Shown: positions 18,044 to 28,396, numbered from the stretch's first letter. The stretch is DNA of 53,617 bases from Candidatus Zixiibacteriota bacterium (GCA_034439475.1 JAWXAN010000027.1:1-53617), one strand, 5' to 3'. Program-made: numbers and translations. Notes: a model not told the origin generated them from the letters alone.

Positions 18044-18579
18044 CAAATGAACTCCACCAATCTGTCTCCTTTTTCGACAGACCGTCCGGTTTCGATATGG
18101 ATGGATTTCACCGTCCCATCGGCTTTGGCTTTAATGCTGTTTTCCATTTTCATGGCTTCAATTACAACCAGCGTCTCCCCTTTTTTAATTTTGTCGCCGG
18201 GCGAAACTTTGATGTGTAAAACCATTCCGGGCATAGGCGCTTTGAGAGTCGTTTCGACAGCATGACCCAAAGTTGTCCCAGCGGTTTTTCGCATTTGTGC
18301 CAACGAATAATCCTCGATCGTCACCGGAATCTCAATGCCTGAAATCAAAACAGACTTTTCGCCGTAGGTCTCGCTGTTCCTCACATCGACTTCCGCCGTG
18401 TGATTGTCTACAAGCATGAGCATTCTACTCTCGCCGCTTTGTCTTGTTCCGAGCGGATAGCTCTCGACCAGACAATTTCTTCCATTGACTGTCGCCTGAA
18501 GTTTTCCACTATTGCCAGTCGCAAAGTCCAGATGAATATCGAATTCGTGCTCGTCAATTGTTACCGTATAGCGAGGCAT
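18043..18579 (-). CDS. Biotin carboxyl carrier protein of an acyl-CoA carboxylase
   Basis: In 178 residues, the last ~70 form a biotinyl domain: APMPGMV, EAMKMEN with the biotinylated Lys, and the closing strand GDRLVEFI. The first ~100 residues are a beta-rich domain like that preceding the biotinyl domain in propionyl-CoA carboxylase alpha chains, so biotin carboxylase and carrier seem to be a split alpha chain. It carries carboxyl groups from the biotin carboxylase (18579-20117) to the carboxyltransferase (21060-22610). Start and stop overlap both neighbours as TGATG, so expression is strictly coupled. Confidence 0.92.
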   Translation of the reverse strand: MPRYTVTIDEHEFDIHLDFATGNSGKLQATVNGRNCLVESYPLGTRQSGESRMLMLVDNHTAEVDVRNSETYGEKSVLISGIEIPVTIEDYSLAQMRKTAGTTLGHAVETTLKAPMPGMVLHIKVSPGDKIKKGETLVVIEAMKMENSIKAKADGTVKSIHIETGRSVEKGDRLVEFI

Positions 18580-20117
18580 CAGCGGCTTCCCCTAAACTGT
18601 TTGAGCGAGTTTTTGCGATGGACAGCTGTCCAAGGCGAAAGCGACTGTTCTTTCGAATGTCCGTTACCAGCGCCGACAGAAATTCTTCTATCGCTCAGAA
18701 ACTTATCAAGAGAGGAGGCGATTGCGGCTTTTTCCGCAAGATCGGCGTCGTATGGGCTATATCTGTTGTCAGGATATTCTTCAGAGAGAAATCGAGTGGA
18801 AAAATCGCCGGCCAGAAAACGCGGATGCGCCAGCACCGTCTTATGAAAGCCGATTGTCGTCTTCACTCCTGAAATCCGATATTCATCCAATGCCCGTTGT
18901 GCCCGGGCTATTGCCTCTAAGCGGTTTTTGCCCCAGACCACAAGTTTTGCAATCATGGGATCATAGAAAATTGGGATTTCAGAAAATATTACAACTCCGG
19001 CATCGACCCGCACACCCGGCCCGGCTGGAGGTCGATAGTTCTTCAATACTCCAGTGGATGGTGCAAATCCTTCATCCGGGTCTTCAGCATAAATCCGAAG
19101 CTCGATTGCGTGGCCGTTAATTGTGACATCATTCTGCGCAAAGCCAAGCTTCTTCCCTTCAGCGATGGCGATCTGTTCTTTTACCAGATCAAGCCCTGTT
19201 ATCATTTCTGTCACCGGATGTTCGACCTGCAGGCGGGTGTTGACTTCGAGAAAATAAAACGACCCGTCTTTGTCGACAAGAAACTCCACGGTTCCTGCCC
19301 CGACATACTTCGCGCGTTTGGCAATATCGACCGCCGCTTGTCCCATCTTATGGCGAAGTTCCTCCGTCATCACCGGCGATGGGGACTCCTCTATAACTTT
19401 CTGGTGTCGGCGCTGGATCGAGCATTCACGTTCGTTCAAGTGCAGATAGTTGCCATGTGTGTCGCAGAGGATTTGGATTTCTATGTGTCGCGGTTGAAGC
19501 AGATACTTTTCAATAAACACCCGTCCATCGCCGAAGGCCGATTTGGCTTCGCTGCTCGCCGATTTTAATGACTCGTCAAACTGATCGAGTGCGTCGACCA
19601 CACGCATCCCTTTTCCGCCACCGCCAGCCGCCGCTTTGATGAGCACCGGGAAGCCTATTTTCACGGCAAACTCTTTGGCTTTCGAAATATCTTTTTCATC
19701 GATTGTTGTCCCCGGCACTACCGGAAGCCGTGCCGCAACCGCCATCGCGCGAGCCTCGATCTTATCTCCGAGCACAGTTATTGTCTCGGGGCGCGGCCCA
19801 ATGAAAATGAGCCCTTCATCGGTGCATCGTTTTGCAAATATCGCGTTCTCTGACAGGAATCCATAGCCGGGATGGACGGCTTCGGCTTTAGAGGCTTTGG
19901 CCGCTCTGATGATATTGTCCTGGACAAGGTAGCTCTTTGCGGACGGCGATTCGCCGATATGGTAGGCTTCATCGCACATACGGACATGGTAGGCGGTTTT
20001 GTCGGCATCGGAGTAGACGGCAACTGAGCGAATACCGAGTTCGCGGCAGGCTCTCGCTATGCGGACAGCAATTTCGCCTCGATTGGCGATAAGGATTTTT
20101 TGGATCTGCTTTATCAT
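18579..20117 (-). CDS. accC: Biotin carboxylase subunit of propionyl-CoA/acyl-CoA carboxylase
   Basis: This is an ATP-grasp biotin carboxylase: ILIANRGEIAVRIARACRELG at the N-terminus, HPGYGFLSENAIFA, the Gly-rich ATP loop KAAAGGGGKGMR, the ERECSIQRRHQKVIEESPSP segment and FLEVNTRLQVEHPVTE in the active site. With 512 residues it is about 60 longer than E. coli AccC, the excess being a poorly conserved C-terminal tail. It uses ATP and bicarbonate to carboxylate biotin on the adjacent carrier. The context (carboxyltransferase, epimerase, mutase) points to propionyl-CoA as the final acceptor. The ribosome site is weak and the start is 6 bases after the Mrr stop, so coupling is likely. Confidence 0.93.
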   Translation of the reverse strand: MIKQIQKILIANRGEIAVRIARACRELGIRSVAVYSDADKTAYHVRMCDEAYHIGESPSAKSYLVQDNIIRAAKASKAEAVHPGYGFLSENAIFAKRCTDEGLIFIGPRPETITVLGDKIEARAMAVAARLPVVPGTTIDEKDISKAKEFAVKIGFPVLIKAAAGGGGKGMRVVDALDQFDESLKSASSEAKSAFGDGRVFIEKYLLQPRHIEIQILCDTHGNYLHLNERECSIQRRHQKVIEESPSPVMTEELRHKMGQAAVDIAKRAKYVGAGTVEFLVDKDGSFYFLEVNTRLQVEHPVTEMITGLDLVKEQIAIAEGKKLGFAQNDVTINGHAIELRIYAEDPDEGFAPSTGVLKNYRPPAGPGVRVDAGVVIFSEIPIFYDPMIAKLVVWGKNRLEAIARAQRALDEYRISGVKTTIGFHKTVLAHPRFLAGDFSTRFLSEEYPDNRYSPYDADLAEKAAIASSLDKFLSDRRISVGAGNGHSKEQSLSPWTAVHRKNSLKQFRGSR

Positions 20118-20123
20118 TCTGAG

Positions 20124-21050
20124 TTATTCTTGCGAAAAATAGTCCTCATCAATCTTCTTAAGCTCATATGTTTCTTTTGTAGCAATTCCTATATTATAAC
20201 GCAACATAAGGAGCGCAAGCTGGTTACCTCCAATCAACACAACTCTCTTGTTAATAGTCTCTACGTATTGTTCGGCATCTTTTGTAAAAGAAGACGTTGT
20301 TATCAAAACGCCTCTATGGGCCTTTTTTCCTTCAAGACTTCCCACAAATCCTTGAATGATTGGTCGACCAACAACATTTTCCCATCTCTTCGCTTGCAAA
20401 AAGATTTCATCAAGACCGAGTTTGTCTTGTTGGATTACTCCGTCTATTCCACCATCTCCTGAGCGGCCAATTCTTCTGCCAGCGTCAGCCTGAGTACCTC
20501 CGTAACCCATCTTGATCAGTAAATCGACAATGAGTTGCTCAAAAAACTCGGGAGACGATTTCTTCACTCGATCTAACACTTCGACGACCAATGCATCATT
20601 GATTTCCTTGATTCCTGAATTGATTAACTCTTCGGGCGTCTGAGAGATAGTATCACTGTTACCTTTTGTAATGTCTTCCAGCCTTTTCTTCTTGCTGGGC
20701 GGACCTTTAATCGCTTGAAAAACTTGAAACTCTTCAAAACGCATAAGATATTTCCTGTCAATCGACGATGGATTTTCTCGTAAGACGTTAGTTCCTCGTT
20801 CAGTTATCTTAAAGACTCCTTTCGATACCCTGTCAATCAATCCAGCCTTCTTAAGATAGGTCCGCGCCCAACCAACCCTGTTACGGAAGATAGATTCAAA
20901 CCCACTCGGCAACCTTTGAATCATTTCCTCCGGGGAAAGCGTGAATTGTTGAGCAAGAATATTACCAACTTCCACAAGGAGCTTTTCCTTTCCATCGCCA
21001 TAATGTTTCAGCAATGGTAAAATCAATGCATCATAAGTTGGAATTGCCAT
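20124..21050 (-). CDS. Mrr-family restriction endonuclease (type IV-like)
   Basis: Residues ~1-95 are an Mrr N-terminal winged-helix domain (AIPTYDALILPLLKHYGDG, then RTYLKKAGLIDRVSKGVFKIT). Residues ~165-290 are the Mrr catalytic domain: FEQLIVDLLIKMGYGG, the active-site Asp in GDGGIDGVI, the QxK motif in IFLQAKRW and RGVLITTSSFTKDA. Mrr enzymes cut DNA carrying methylated bases, and no methyltransferase is nearby, which fits a type IV enzyme. The position is odd: it fits exactly between pccB (9 bases) and accC (6 bases) on the same strand, and its AGGGG ribosome site overlaps the pccB stop. It is intact. Either a defence gene has been captured by the operon or this nuclease has a regulatory link to it. 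Confidence 0.9.
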   Translation of the reverse strand: MAIPTYDALILPLLKHYGDGKEKLLVEVGNILAQQFTLSPEEMIQRLPSGFESIFRNRVGWARTYLKKAGLIDRVSKGVFKITERGTNVLRENPSSIDRKYLMRFEEFQVFQAIKGPPSKKKRLEDITKGNSDTISQTPEELINSGIKEINDALVVEVLDRVKKSSPEFFEQLIVDLLIKMGYGGTQADAGRRIGRSGDGGIDGVIQQDKLGLDEIFLQAKRWENVVGRPIIQGFVGSLEGKKAHRGVLITTSSFTKDAEQYVETINKRVVLIGGNQLALLMLRYNIGIATKETYELKKIDEDYFSQE

Positions 21051-21059
21051 TCATTACCC

Positions 21060-22610
21060 CTACAGCGGAATATTCCCGTGCTTTTTCGCTGGATTTGAAT
21101 CTTTCTTTGTCTCAAGCATCTCAAACGCCCGAATGAGCCGCAGTCGAGTCGATTTCGGCTCAATTATATCATCCACATATCCGCGCGCCGCGGCAATAAA
21201 CGGATTGGCAAATTTCTCGCGATACTCGTCTTCCTTCTGTTTAGTCGCGCTCTCAATATCTTTTGACTCCGAGAGTTCCTTTTTAAAAATAATCTCCACT
21301 GCACCTTTTGGTCCCATCACCGCAATCTCCGCTGACGGCCAGGCGTAGCTGATATCACCGCGGATATGTTTGGAACTCATAACATCGTATGCCCCGCCGT
21401 ACGCTTTGCGCGTGATGACTGTGACTTTCGGCACTGTCGCCTCGCAGTAGGCATAGAGCAGTTTTGCGCCGTTGCGGATAATACCGCCATGCTCCTGATC
21501 GACACCGGGCATGAATCCCGGCACATCCTCGAATGTGAGCAACGGGATATTGAAGGCATCGCAAAATCGAATAAAGCGCGCCCCTTTGGTCGAGGAATTA
21601 ATATCGAGAACACCAGCCATGACCGCCGGTTGGTTGGCAACTATCCCGATTGACCGGCCGCCTATCCGTGAAAATCCGACAACAATATTTTGCGCGAATT
21701 CCTCATGTACCTCAAAGAAAGTGCCAACATCAACAATGGCACTGATGACATCTTTGATGTCATAGGGCTGGTTGGGGTTTGTCGGAATGATTGTATTGAG
21801 CGAATTTTCCTCGCGCTCCAACGGGTCCCCATTAGGAGTAAAGGGCGCGTCCTCGCAGTTGTTCTGCGGCAGATACTCCATGAGTCGTCGGACTTTTGAA
21901 ATGGCATCGGCTTCGTTTTCACAGGCAAAATGTGAGACGCCAGATTTGCTGGCATGCACCATCGCGCCGCCGAGTTCTTCAGAGGTTACCACTTCATGGG
22001 TGACAGTTTTAACCACATTGGGGCCGGTTACAAACATGTACGAGGTCCCTTTGGTCATGAGCACAAAATCAGTAATTGCCGGACTATATACCGCCCCGCC
22101 GGCGCATGGGCCAAGGATAAGCGAAATCTGCGGCACAACCCCTGAGGCCAGAGTGTTGCGCAAAAATATATCGGCATAGGCGCCGAGCGATACGACACCC
22201 TCCTGGATGCGCGCGCCGCCGGAATCATTGAGTCCGATAATAGGCGCACCGACTTTCATCGCCATATCCATAATCTTGCAGATTTTCTCGGCATGAGCCT
22301 CAGAAAGTGAGCCGCCAAGGACAGTAAAATCCTGCGAAAATAAAAACACCTGACGGCCATTTATTTTGGCACATCCGGTGACCACGCCATCGCCGAGAAA
22401 GACCTGTTTGTCCAGCCCAAAATCTGTCGACCTATGCGTCGCAAACATATCAAACTCTTCGAAAGAATTCGGATCGACCAGCAGGTCAACCCGTTCACGC
22501 GCTGTCAGTTTTCCTTTTTTGTGCTGATCATCTATCCGTTTTTGGCCGCCGCCAAGTTTTGCCTCGCGGCGCATAGCTTCAAGATGGTTGAGTTTGTCTT
22601 CGATGGACAT
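21060..22610 (-). CDS. pccB: Propionyl-CoA carboxylase beta chain (carboxyltransferase)
   Basis: This 516-residue carboxyltransferase of the crotonase fold has the N-terminal half [20 protein letters not shown] and [15 protein letters not shown], and the C-terminal half [39 protein letters not shown] and the acyl-CoA site [10 protein letters not shown]. Length and motifs match PccB/MmdA. It transfers the carboxyl group from biotin to propionyl-CoA, giving methylmalonyl-CoA. Because an ATP-dependent biotin carboxylase is in the same operon and no membrane decarboxylase subunit is seen, I favour carboxylase over sodium-pumping decarboxylase. The neighbours are an MBL hydrolase upstream (14 bases) and Mrr downstream. 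Confidence 0.93.
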   Translation of the reverse strand: MSIEDKLNHLEAMRREAKLGGGQKRIDDQHKKGKLTARERVDLLVDPNSFEEFDMFATHRSTDFGLDKQVFLGDGVVTGCAKINGRQVFLFSQDFTVLGGSLSEAHAEKICKIMDMAMKVGAPIIGLNDSGGARIQEGVVSLGAYADIFLRNTLASGVVPQISLILGPCAGGAVYSPAITDFVLMTKGTSYMFVTGPNVVKTVTHEVVTSEELGGAMVHASKSGVSHFACENEADAISKVRRLMEYLPQNNCEDAPFTPNGDPLEREENSLNTIIPTNPNQPYDIKDVISAIVDVGTFFEVHEEFAQNIVVGFSRIGGRSIGIVANQPAVMAGVLDINSSTKGARFIRFCDAFNIPLLTFEDVPGFMPGVDQEHGGIIRNGAKLLYAYCEATVPKVTVITRKAYGGAYDVMSSKHIRGDISYAWPSAEIAVMGPKGAVEIIFKKELSESKDIESATKQKEDEYREKFANPFIAAARGYVDDIIEPKSTRLRLIRAFEMLETKKDSNPAKKHGNIPL

Positions 22611-22624
22611 TATATTTGAAAATC

Positions 22625-23503
22625 CTAATGAACGGTTTTGACTGGAGACGTTTTGGCTGTCGATGTATCCAGAACCGGCTCGACAACAATTTTACCTTCG
22701 CGCTCGAACACCCGTCCGAACGGAAAGGCTATTTCATGGTCATAGGCGACAATGACCTGCTCCTGTATAATCCGTGGCAGGAGTTGGCGTTTGACATTGA
22801 GCGAAGTCAGCGGGAAGACATCGGTTGCAGGAACAAATGGCAAACGCATATGATGCGAAGATGGAAAAATATCGGCGTAATAAAATACTTTGCGACCTTC
22901 AGATTCCATCTCTATTCCAAAATGCCCAACTGAGTGGCCGCCAGTGTGAATGGCTCGAATGCCTTGAAATAATTCACAATCGGGCTCGATCAGTTCGAGC
23001 TGGCCGGATTCTTTAAGTGGATAGAGTCGTTCAGGGATATACACCGCCGAGGTACGCTCATCGGAATGCAACGCCGCCTCCCACTCTGTTTTTGAGACAA
23101 TATATTTGGCCTTAGGGAAACGCGGCACATATTTGCCGTTCGCGTCAAACTTGACCGCCCCCCCGCAGTGGTCGGTATGCAGGTGTGTTAAAATCACATA
23201 GTCGATGTCTTCGGGCTTGTAACCGAACGACGCCAGCCCGGCATCAAGATTTGAGATGCCATCAGTGCCATAAATCTTCTTCTCCCTGTTGCTCAACGTG
23301 TCGCCTAAACCGGCATCAAAAATCATGGTCTTGCCGTGAGCGTTCAGAACAAAAATATTATTGAGCATTGGGATAAGATTATTTTCATCGGCGGGCAACA
23401 AACGATTCCACAAAGTCTTGGGAATCACCCCGAACATCAGTCCGCCATCGAGACGGAATTTCTGCTCTACAAACGAACGGATTTCGAACCGTCCAAATTT
23501 CAT
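22625..23503 (-). CDS. MBL-fold metallo-hydrolase
   Basis: A metallo-beta-lactamase-fold protein of 292 residues with the zinc motif [10 protein letters not shown] (HxHxDH), the later ligands in [11 protein letters not shown] and the Asp in YYADIFP, and a distal His in AYDHE. The arrangement resembles AHL lactonase-like and glyoxalase II-like hydrolases; the substrate cannot be read from sequence. Its ATG overlaps the acyl-CoA dehydrogenase stop (ATGA), so it may act on a thioester or lactone of the same pathway, which is an inference only. Confidence 0.88.
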   Translation of the reverse strand: MKFGRFEIRSFVEQKFRLDGGLMFGVIPKTLWNRLLPADENNLIPMLNNIFVLNAHGKTMIFDAGLGDTLSNREKKIYGTDGISNLDAGLASFGYKPEDIDYVILTHLHTDHCGGAVKFDANGKYVPRFPKAKYIVSKTEWEAALHSDERTSAVYIPERLYPLKESGQLELIEPDCELFQGIRAIHTGGHSVGHFGIEMESEGRKVFYYADIFPSSHHMRLPFVPATDVFPLTSLNVKRQLLPRIIQEQVIVAYDHEIAFPFGRVFEREGKIVVEPVLDTSTAKTSPVKTVH

Positions 23504-24702
23504 CGGCCACCAATGACATGACCGGCAATGACCAGACGCTGGATTTCCGAAGTCCCTTCGTAGATTTCCAATACGCGCTGGTCGCGGTACATTTTTTCGA
23601 TAGGCGAGAATTCGCCGATATAGCCATAACCGCCATGAATCTGCATCGCGCGGTCACAGCAAAAACGGGCGGCCTCTGTGGCATACAGCTTTGCCTGTGC
23701 GGCTTCGAGACTATACGGCTGTCCTGTATCTTGCAACGTCACGGCTTTATATGTCAGACAACGCGCAGCCTCAAGCCGCACCGACATGTCAGCGATCATC
23801 CATTGAATTGCCTGAAGTTTTGCGATAGGCTGGCCGAATGCCTGCCGTTTTTTGGCGTAAGCGACCGATTCATCGAGCGCTCTCTGTGAAAGTCCTACCC
23901 CCTGTGCGGCCACGCCAATTCGCGCGCTGTCGAGAGTAGCCAGAGCATAACGGAACCCGCGTCCGTATTCGCCGATGAGATTTTCTTTTTTGATGCGAAC
24001 ATTTTTGAGAACTATTCCGCCTGTTGTAGCGGCCCGCATACCCATTTTGTTTTTGAGAATCCTCTTTTCCCACCCGGGCTGGTCGGTTTCAACGACAAAA
24101 GCGGAGACTTTTGGTTTGCCTTCAATTCGGCAGAATAAGACTGCGGTGTCGGCAACATCACCATGCATGATAAAAATCTTCTCGCCATTGACTATGTACC
24201 CATCGCCGTCTTCAACTGCGACCGTCGCCTGATTGGCGGCATCGGAACCGGCCTGCGGTTCGGTTAAAACAAAAGCGGCCACGCGCTTTCCATTGATGCA
24301 TTCAGGGACAAAGCGGGCTTTTACATCCTCGGAAGCAAAATTCAAAATCGGATACGTTGCAAGCTCAGCGACATTGGTGAGTAGCCCCAACGCCGCATCC
24401 CAGTAACTGAGTTCCTCGGTGAGGGTGATGTACTCAAGGTGTGAGAGTCCGCGGCCACCGTATTGTTTGGGCATGGCATAACCGATAAATCCGGCCTGTC
24501 CCATCTTCCGATACAGTTCAAACGGAAACGGACGCGGCTCGGGGAGACGATCCCAATATTCCGAGACCGGCACCATATGCTCAAGCGCGAATGTGCGCAC
24601 TTCATCGCGCACCGCCTGTTGTTTGGGGTCGACATTAAACGGATGCTTGCGATTTTCCGATACCGACGGAGTGACAATTTTTTCTTCGAGAGTTGTGTCC
24701 AC
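23500..24702 (-). CDS. Acyl-CoA dehydrogenase
   Basis: A complete FAD-dependent acyl-CoA dehydrogenase of 400 residues. It shows AFVLTEPQAGSDAANQAT, the substrate and flavin loops near GEKIFIMHGDVAD, RIGVAAQGVGLSQRALDESVAYAKKRQAFG and the C-terminal QIHGGYGYIGEFSPIEKMYRDQRVLEIYEGTSEIQ, where the Glu in YEGTSE is the expected catalytic base. It oxidises a saturated acyl-CoA to the 2-enoyl-CoA. In an operon leading to methylmalonyl-CoA, a short- or branched-chain acyl-CoA from amino-acid or odd-chain breakdown is plausible. The start is a GTG with AAGGA ribosome site. Confidence 0.93.
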   Translation of the reverse strand: MDTTLEEKIVTPSVSENRKHPFNVDPKQQAVRDEVRTFALEHMVPVSEYWDRLPEPRPFPFELYRKMGQAGFIGYAMPKQYGGRGLSHLEYITLTEELSYWDAALGLLTNVAELATYPILNFASEDVKARFVPECINGKRVAAFVLTEPQAGSDAANQATVAVEDGDGYIVNGEKIFIMHGDVADTAVLFCRIEGKPKVSAFVVETDQPGWEKRILKNKMGMRAATTGGIVLKNVRIKKENLIGEYGRGFRYALATLDSARIGVAAQGVGLSQRALDESVAYAKKRQAFGQPIAKLQAIQWMIADMSVRLEAARCLTYKAVTLQDTGQPYSLEAAQAKLYATEAARFCCDRAMQIHGGYGYIGEFSPIEKMYRDQRVLEIYEGTSEIQRLVIAGHVIGGR

Positions 24703-24723
24703 TGTTTCTATCCTTGTGAAAAA

Positions 24724-25143
24724 TTACATAATCTTTTCGTCTGATGATTTATTTTCGATGGCGCGCCGCAAAAACTGAATAGCTTCCTCAGTCGGGGCGC
24801 CGGGGGTGAAGATTTTCGCGACACCCATTTTTTCAAGTTCGGCCTTGTCGTCGTCGGGAATAATTCCACCGCCGAAAAGCATGATATCCGTTGCCCCGCG
24901 TTTTTTTAGTTCATCGAGAATTGCCGGAAAGAGTGTCATGTGGGCGCCGGAGAGAATCGAAACGCCGACAGCATCGACATCTTCCTGCACCGCGGCATCG
25001 ACAATCATTTCGGGTGTCTGGCGAAGTCCCGTGTATATAACTTCCATGCCGGCATCGCGAAAGGCGGCGGCAATAACTTTGATTCCCCGGTCATGGCCGT
25101 CAAGTCCGGGCTTGGCAAGCAGCACTCGTATTTTTTTAGGCAT
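24724..25143 (-). CDS. Cobalamin-binding subunit of methylmalonyl-CoA mutase
   Basis: A stand-alone B12-binding domain of 139 residues with the full motif: DGHDRG supplying the lower-ligand His, SILSGAH, and the [11 protein letters not shown] loop. It carries adenosylcobalamin and completes the radical mutase with a large subunit. Only one such gene is present for two large-subunit genes (16466-18043 and 25168-26865), so it may be shared. Ribosome site GAGGAA precedes the ATG. It is 24 bases downstream of the paralogous large subunit. Confidence 0.95.
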   Translation of the reverse strand: MPKKIRVLLAKPGLDGHDRGIKVIAAAFRDAGMEVIYTGLRQTPEMIVDAAVQEDVDAVGVSILSGAHMTLFPAILDELKKRGATDIMLFGGGIIPDDDKAELEKMGVAKIFTPGAPTEEAIQFLRRAIENKSSDEKIM

Positions 25144-25167
25144 TATTCCTCGGTAGTAGGATTATTC

Positions 25168-26865
25168 TCATGACACCTGCATCGCCGCTTGGCTCTCGAC
25201 CCATTCACCCCATGACGCGCGAAGCACATCGCACATCTCGCCCACTGTGGCATATTCTTTCGCGCACACCATAAGCGCTTCGAATGTGTTGCCGTTTCCT
25301 CTGGCGATTTTGTCGAGATTATCGAGAGCCACCTGAACCGCGCCGTTGTTGCGCTGGGCTTTGATTTTTTGCAGGAAGGCAATCTGACCCGGTTCGACCG
25401 AACGGTCAATTTTCAGCACAGGGATATCTATCTTCTCATCTTCCATAATGAACTCATTGACGCCGACTATTATTCGCTCTTTGCTCTCAAGTTCCCTCTG
25501 GTGCTGATAAGCCGATTTCGCCAGTTCGCGCTGGAAGTATCCGTCTTCTATACAAGCAATCACACCTCCGCGACGGTCTATCTCAGCGAAATATTCCTCG
25601 GCTTCGGCTTCCATCTTATCGGTAAGAGCCTCGACAAAATACGACCCGCCCAGCGGGTCGACCGTATTCGCCACACCGGTTTCATAGGCAATGACCTGCT
25701 GGGTGCGAAGCGCGATGAGCGCGGCTTTTTCCGATGGTAACGCGAGCGTCTCATCCATTGAATTCGTGTGCAAGGATTGTGTGCCGCCTAAAACACCGGC
25801 AAGAGCCTGAATAGCAGTACGTGTAATATTATTTTCTGGCTGTTGCGCTGTCAGCGAGCATCCGGCCGTTTGGGTGTGAAAACGCATAAGCCAGCTTTTG
25901 GGGTCTTTTGCGCCGTACTTATCCCGCATACGTTTGGCATAGATGCGGCGTGCCGCGCGATATTTGCAGATTTCTTCAAAGAAGTCAGAGTGCGAATTAA
26001 AGAAGAACGAAAGTCGCGGCGCGAAATCGTCGATATTCTGACCGGCAGCTATCGCCGATTCGATATAACAAAAGCCATCGGCAAGTGTGAAGGCCAGTTC
26101 CTGCACAGCAGTCGAGCCTGCCTCGCGAATATGATAGCCGGAGATTGAGATCGTATTCCACTGCGGAACATGCTTTGTGCAGTAGTCCATCATATCGGTG
26201 ATGAGTCGCACCGAAGGAACCGGCGGGAAAATATATTCCTTTTGCGCGATATATTCTTTGAGAATGTCATTTTGAAGCGTGCCGCGGACTTGGTTGAGCG
26301 GTACCCCTTTTTTCTCAGCGACTGCAAAGTACATGGCCAAAATCATCGAAGCTGGCGAGTTGATAGTCATCGAAGTCGAGACCTTGCTTAAATCGATGCC
26401 ATCGAAGATTATCTCCATATCCGCAAGCGTGTCAACGGCCACTCCGCATTTGCCGACCTCGCCGAGAGAGCGCGGATGATCGGAGTCGTAGCCCATCAGG
26501 GTGGGCAGATCAAAAGCGGTCGATAGTCCGCCGCCTCCCTGTTCAAGGATATATTTGAAGCGCTCATTTGTTTGCCGTGGCGTTCCCATTCCTGCAAATT
26601 GACGCATCGTCCAAAGTCTGGTTCGGTAGAGGGTGTGATGAACTCCGCGAGTGTAGGGGAATTCGCCGGGCAGGCCGATATTCCTCCAGAAATAGTCTTC
26701 GCTGTCGGCTTGTTTCAAATTGGCCGGGGTGTAGAGTTCATCGATATCGACACCTGAAACGGTGAAGAAACGAGGAACCGATTTCTGAGATCGGCTTTTG
26801 GCGGCAGTTTTATCCCATATTGTGAGCCGCTCTTTAAGTTTTTTTAAAAATGTATTGTCAAACAT
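25168..26865 (-). CDS. Second acyl-CoA mutase large subunit (methylmalonyl-CoA mutase family)
   Basis: A 565-residue paralogue of the protein at 16466-18043, with a longer N-terminus. It has all the barrel motifs: [48 protein letters not shown] and [17 protein letters not shown]. At the substrate-contact position, however, it reads MRQFAGMG (Phe, not Tyr) while keeping Arg in PPVPSVR. Phe at that site is characteristic of isobutyryl-CoA mutase, which also changes the Arg to Gln, so this enzyme is intermediate. It may be a variant methylmalonyl-CoA mutase or accept another acyl-CoA. The ATG at 26865 has GGAGAA 8 bases upstream. It is the first gene of the operon. Confidence 0.9.
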   Translation of the reverse strand: MFDNTFLKKLKERLTIWDKTAAKSRSQKSVPRFFTVSGVDIDELYTPANLKQADSEDYFWRNIGLPGEFPYTRGVHHTLYRTRLWTMRQFAGMGTPRQTNERFKYILEQGGGGLSTAFDLPTLMGYDSDHPRSLGEVGKCGVAVDTLADMEIIFDGIDLSKVSTSMTINSPASMILAMYFAVAEKKGVPLNQVRGTLQNDILKEYIAQKEYIFPPVPSVRLITDMMDYCTKHVPQWNTISISGYHIREAGSTAVQELAFTLADGFCYIESAIAAGQNIDDFAPRLSFFFNSHSDFFEEICKYRAARRIYAKRMRDKYGAKDPKSWLMRFHTQTAGCSLTAQQPENNITRTAIQALAGVLGGTQSLHTNSMDETLALPSEKAALIALRTQQVIAYETGVANTVDPLGGSYFVEALTDKMEAEAEEYFAEIDRRGGVIACIEDGYFQRELAKSAYQHQRELESKERIIVGVNEFIMEDEKIDIPVLKIDRSVEPGQIAFLQKIKAQRNNGAVQVALDNLDKIARGNGNTFEALMVCAKEYATVGEMCDVLRASWGEWVESQAAMQVS

Positions 26866-27059
26866 AGTGCATTTCTCCGTATTTAGAGCAAAAACATAAT
26901 AGAAGGCCGCTACAAAAGCAAGCAAGATGGACAGTTAAACACTCGTCGAGATTTGATTTTCTATCATCAATTCTCCCACTGCTACACTGGCTCTTTACTA
27001 TAACAAGCAATGTCTATCAGTTGTTTTACGTACCAAATTCTGCTATATATCCTTTATCC

Positions 27060-28304
27060 ATGGAGAGGTTCATAAATAGGAAAATCGAATGGCGAGAATA
27101 TGCCTTTCCAATCGCTGTAATTATGGCGATATTGGCTTTATCTGTGCTTGAGCATTCTACCGGCGGCACCACTTTTAATCAAAGCGAAAAAACCTGGCAG
27201 GCTAAATTAGACCTGCACCTCGGATGGGCACCATTTGCAGTTAGACCGCTGACTTCATATTCGACATTGATTATCCACAATCTCACTCCTCTGTCGATAA
27301 AAGAGTCGTTTCTTGTTCTTCAGTACACACTCGCATTTTTTTTCGGTCTGGCATTCTATGTTTTTCTAAGACAATTAAAAAATACTCGAGATTGGTCACT
27401 CATTGGATTGGTACTCCTTATGACCGCGCTGCCAGTCTTCCTCGCTCATTCAGAACCTATCCATACCTGGGATGATTTTTGGGCATATTTGTTTCTAACT
27501 CTCACTGGAATTGCGCTGGCTGGAAAGCGAGCGATATATGCGGTCGGATTCTTCACCCTCGGATGTTTCGCGCGAGAACAAACTCTTTTTTTCTACCCGG
27601 TCTTTGCAGGCGGGATTCTTTATCTCACTCGAGACGAACCGCCGTTAAAGCGATTGATGCTCCTTGCTGCGCCTATCTTAATTTTTGGAAGCTACTATGC
27701 CGCTGTCTGGCGGCCACAGGATCCAAACCGGCTCAAATTGGCAAATTTCAATTTTGCCTCTCCTCTCCGCACCAGCGACACATTGTTTTCTGCCTTTGTC
27801 GCACATGGCGCGCTTTGGTATGTCTGGTGTGTGAGTGTAATAACTCAATGGAGCAAATCGAAAACGGAAACGGAACGATTTCTGCTAAAAAGCTCTCTCT
27901 TTGCAGTGCCTGTCACTCTGGCAATTGGATTTTTCTTTTCGTACACCAGAGAAACACGCATAATGTTTCCGGCTTTCATTTTCACTATTCCGCTTAGCCT
28001 TTTTTGGCTAAAGAGACTTGGCGAAGGGCTTTACCAACGCTGGCATTCACAACCAGTCTTATCTATATCCCTGCTATCACTTGCTGTTGTCTTATCGATG
28101 ACCGGAGGAATATGGTTGGCCTACACGCTTTTCCCAATATTTGAGTACCGGGGCTGTTCTGATTTCCAGCGCAATTTTGCCGGAGCCCACTTCGGGATGA
28201 TTCTATTTATTATTTCTTGTCAGCTTTCTTTGATTAGAAGAAACACAGGTGATTTGAATCAAAGGCTTTCAGAGACAATTAATTTGAATGATGAAACTGC
28301 TTGA
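27060..28304 (+). CDS. Polytopic membrane protein, possibly glycosyltransferase-like
   Basis: The protein is about 414 residues from the first ATG and is dominated by hydrophobic helices (about 10), for example AFPIAVIMAILALSVL and LAFFFGLAFYVFLRQL. The general look, including HSEPIHTWDDFWAY in an outer loop and a C-terminal cluster of helices, resembles bacterial lipid-linked glycosyltransferases (GT-C fold), but the hallmark DD/DxE motif is not clear and I do not assign a family. It lies next to a similar gene on the same strand, divergent from the mutase operon. Confidence 0.55.
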   Translation: MERFINRKIEWREYAFPIAVIMAILALSVLEHSTGGTTFNQSEKTWQAKLDLHLGWAPFAVRPLTSYSTLIIHNLTPLSIKESFLVLQYTLAFFFGLAFYVFLRQLKNTRDWSLIGLVLLMTALPVFLAHSEPIHTWDDFWAYLFLTLTGIALAGKRAIYAVGFFTLGCFAREQTLFFYPVFAGGILYLTRDEPPLKRLMLLAAPILIFGSYYAAVWRPQDPNRLKLANFNFASPLRTSDTLFSAFVAHGALWYVWCVSVITQWSKSKTETERFLLKSSLFAVPVTLAIGFFFSYTRETRIMFPAFIFTIPLSLFWLKRLGEGLYQRWHSQPVLSISLLSLAVVLSMTGGIWLAYTLFPIFEYRGCSDFQRNFAGAHFGMILFIISCQLSLIRRNTGDLNQRLSETINLNDETA

Positions 28305-28396
28305 GTCGGTCAACAGGTCAAAGAGTGCTCGCCGCCAAATCTTTGCTTGCACCTTAAGCGCTTGACTTGGTTTATCTAATAGATATTTTTATAAAC

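Noticed and set aside
21060-22610. Sodium-pumping methylmalonyl-CoA decarboxylase alpha
   Set aside because: No membrane beta subunit is present, and an ATP-dependent biotin carboxylase is in the same operon.
26866-27059. Possible cobalamin riboswitch before the B12-dependent mutase operon
   Set aside because: No B12-box-like conserved core (such as the GCCACTG element) could be found in the short leader.
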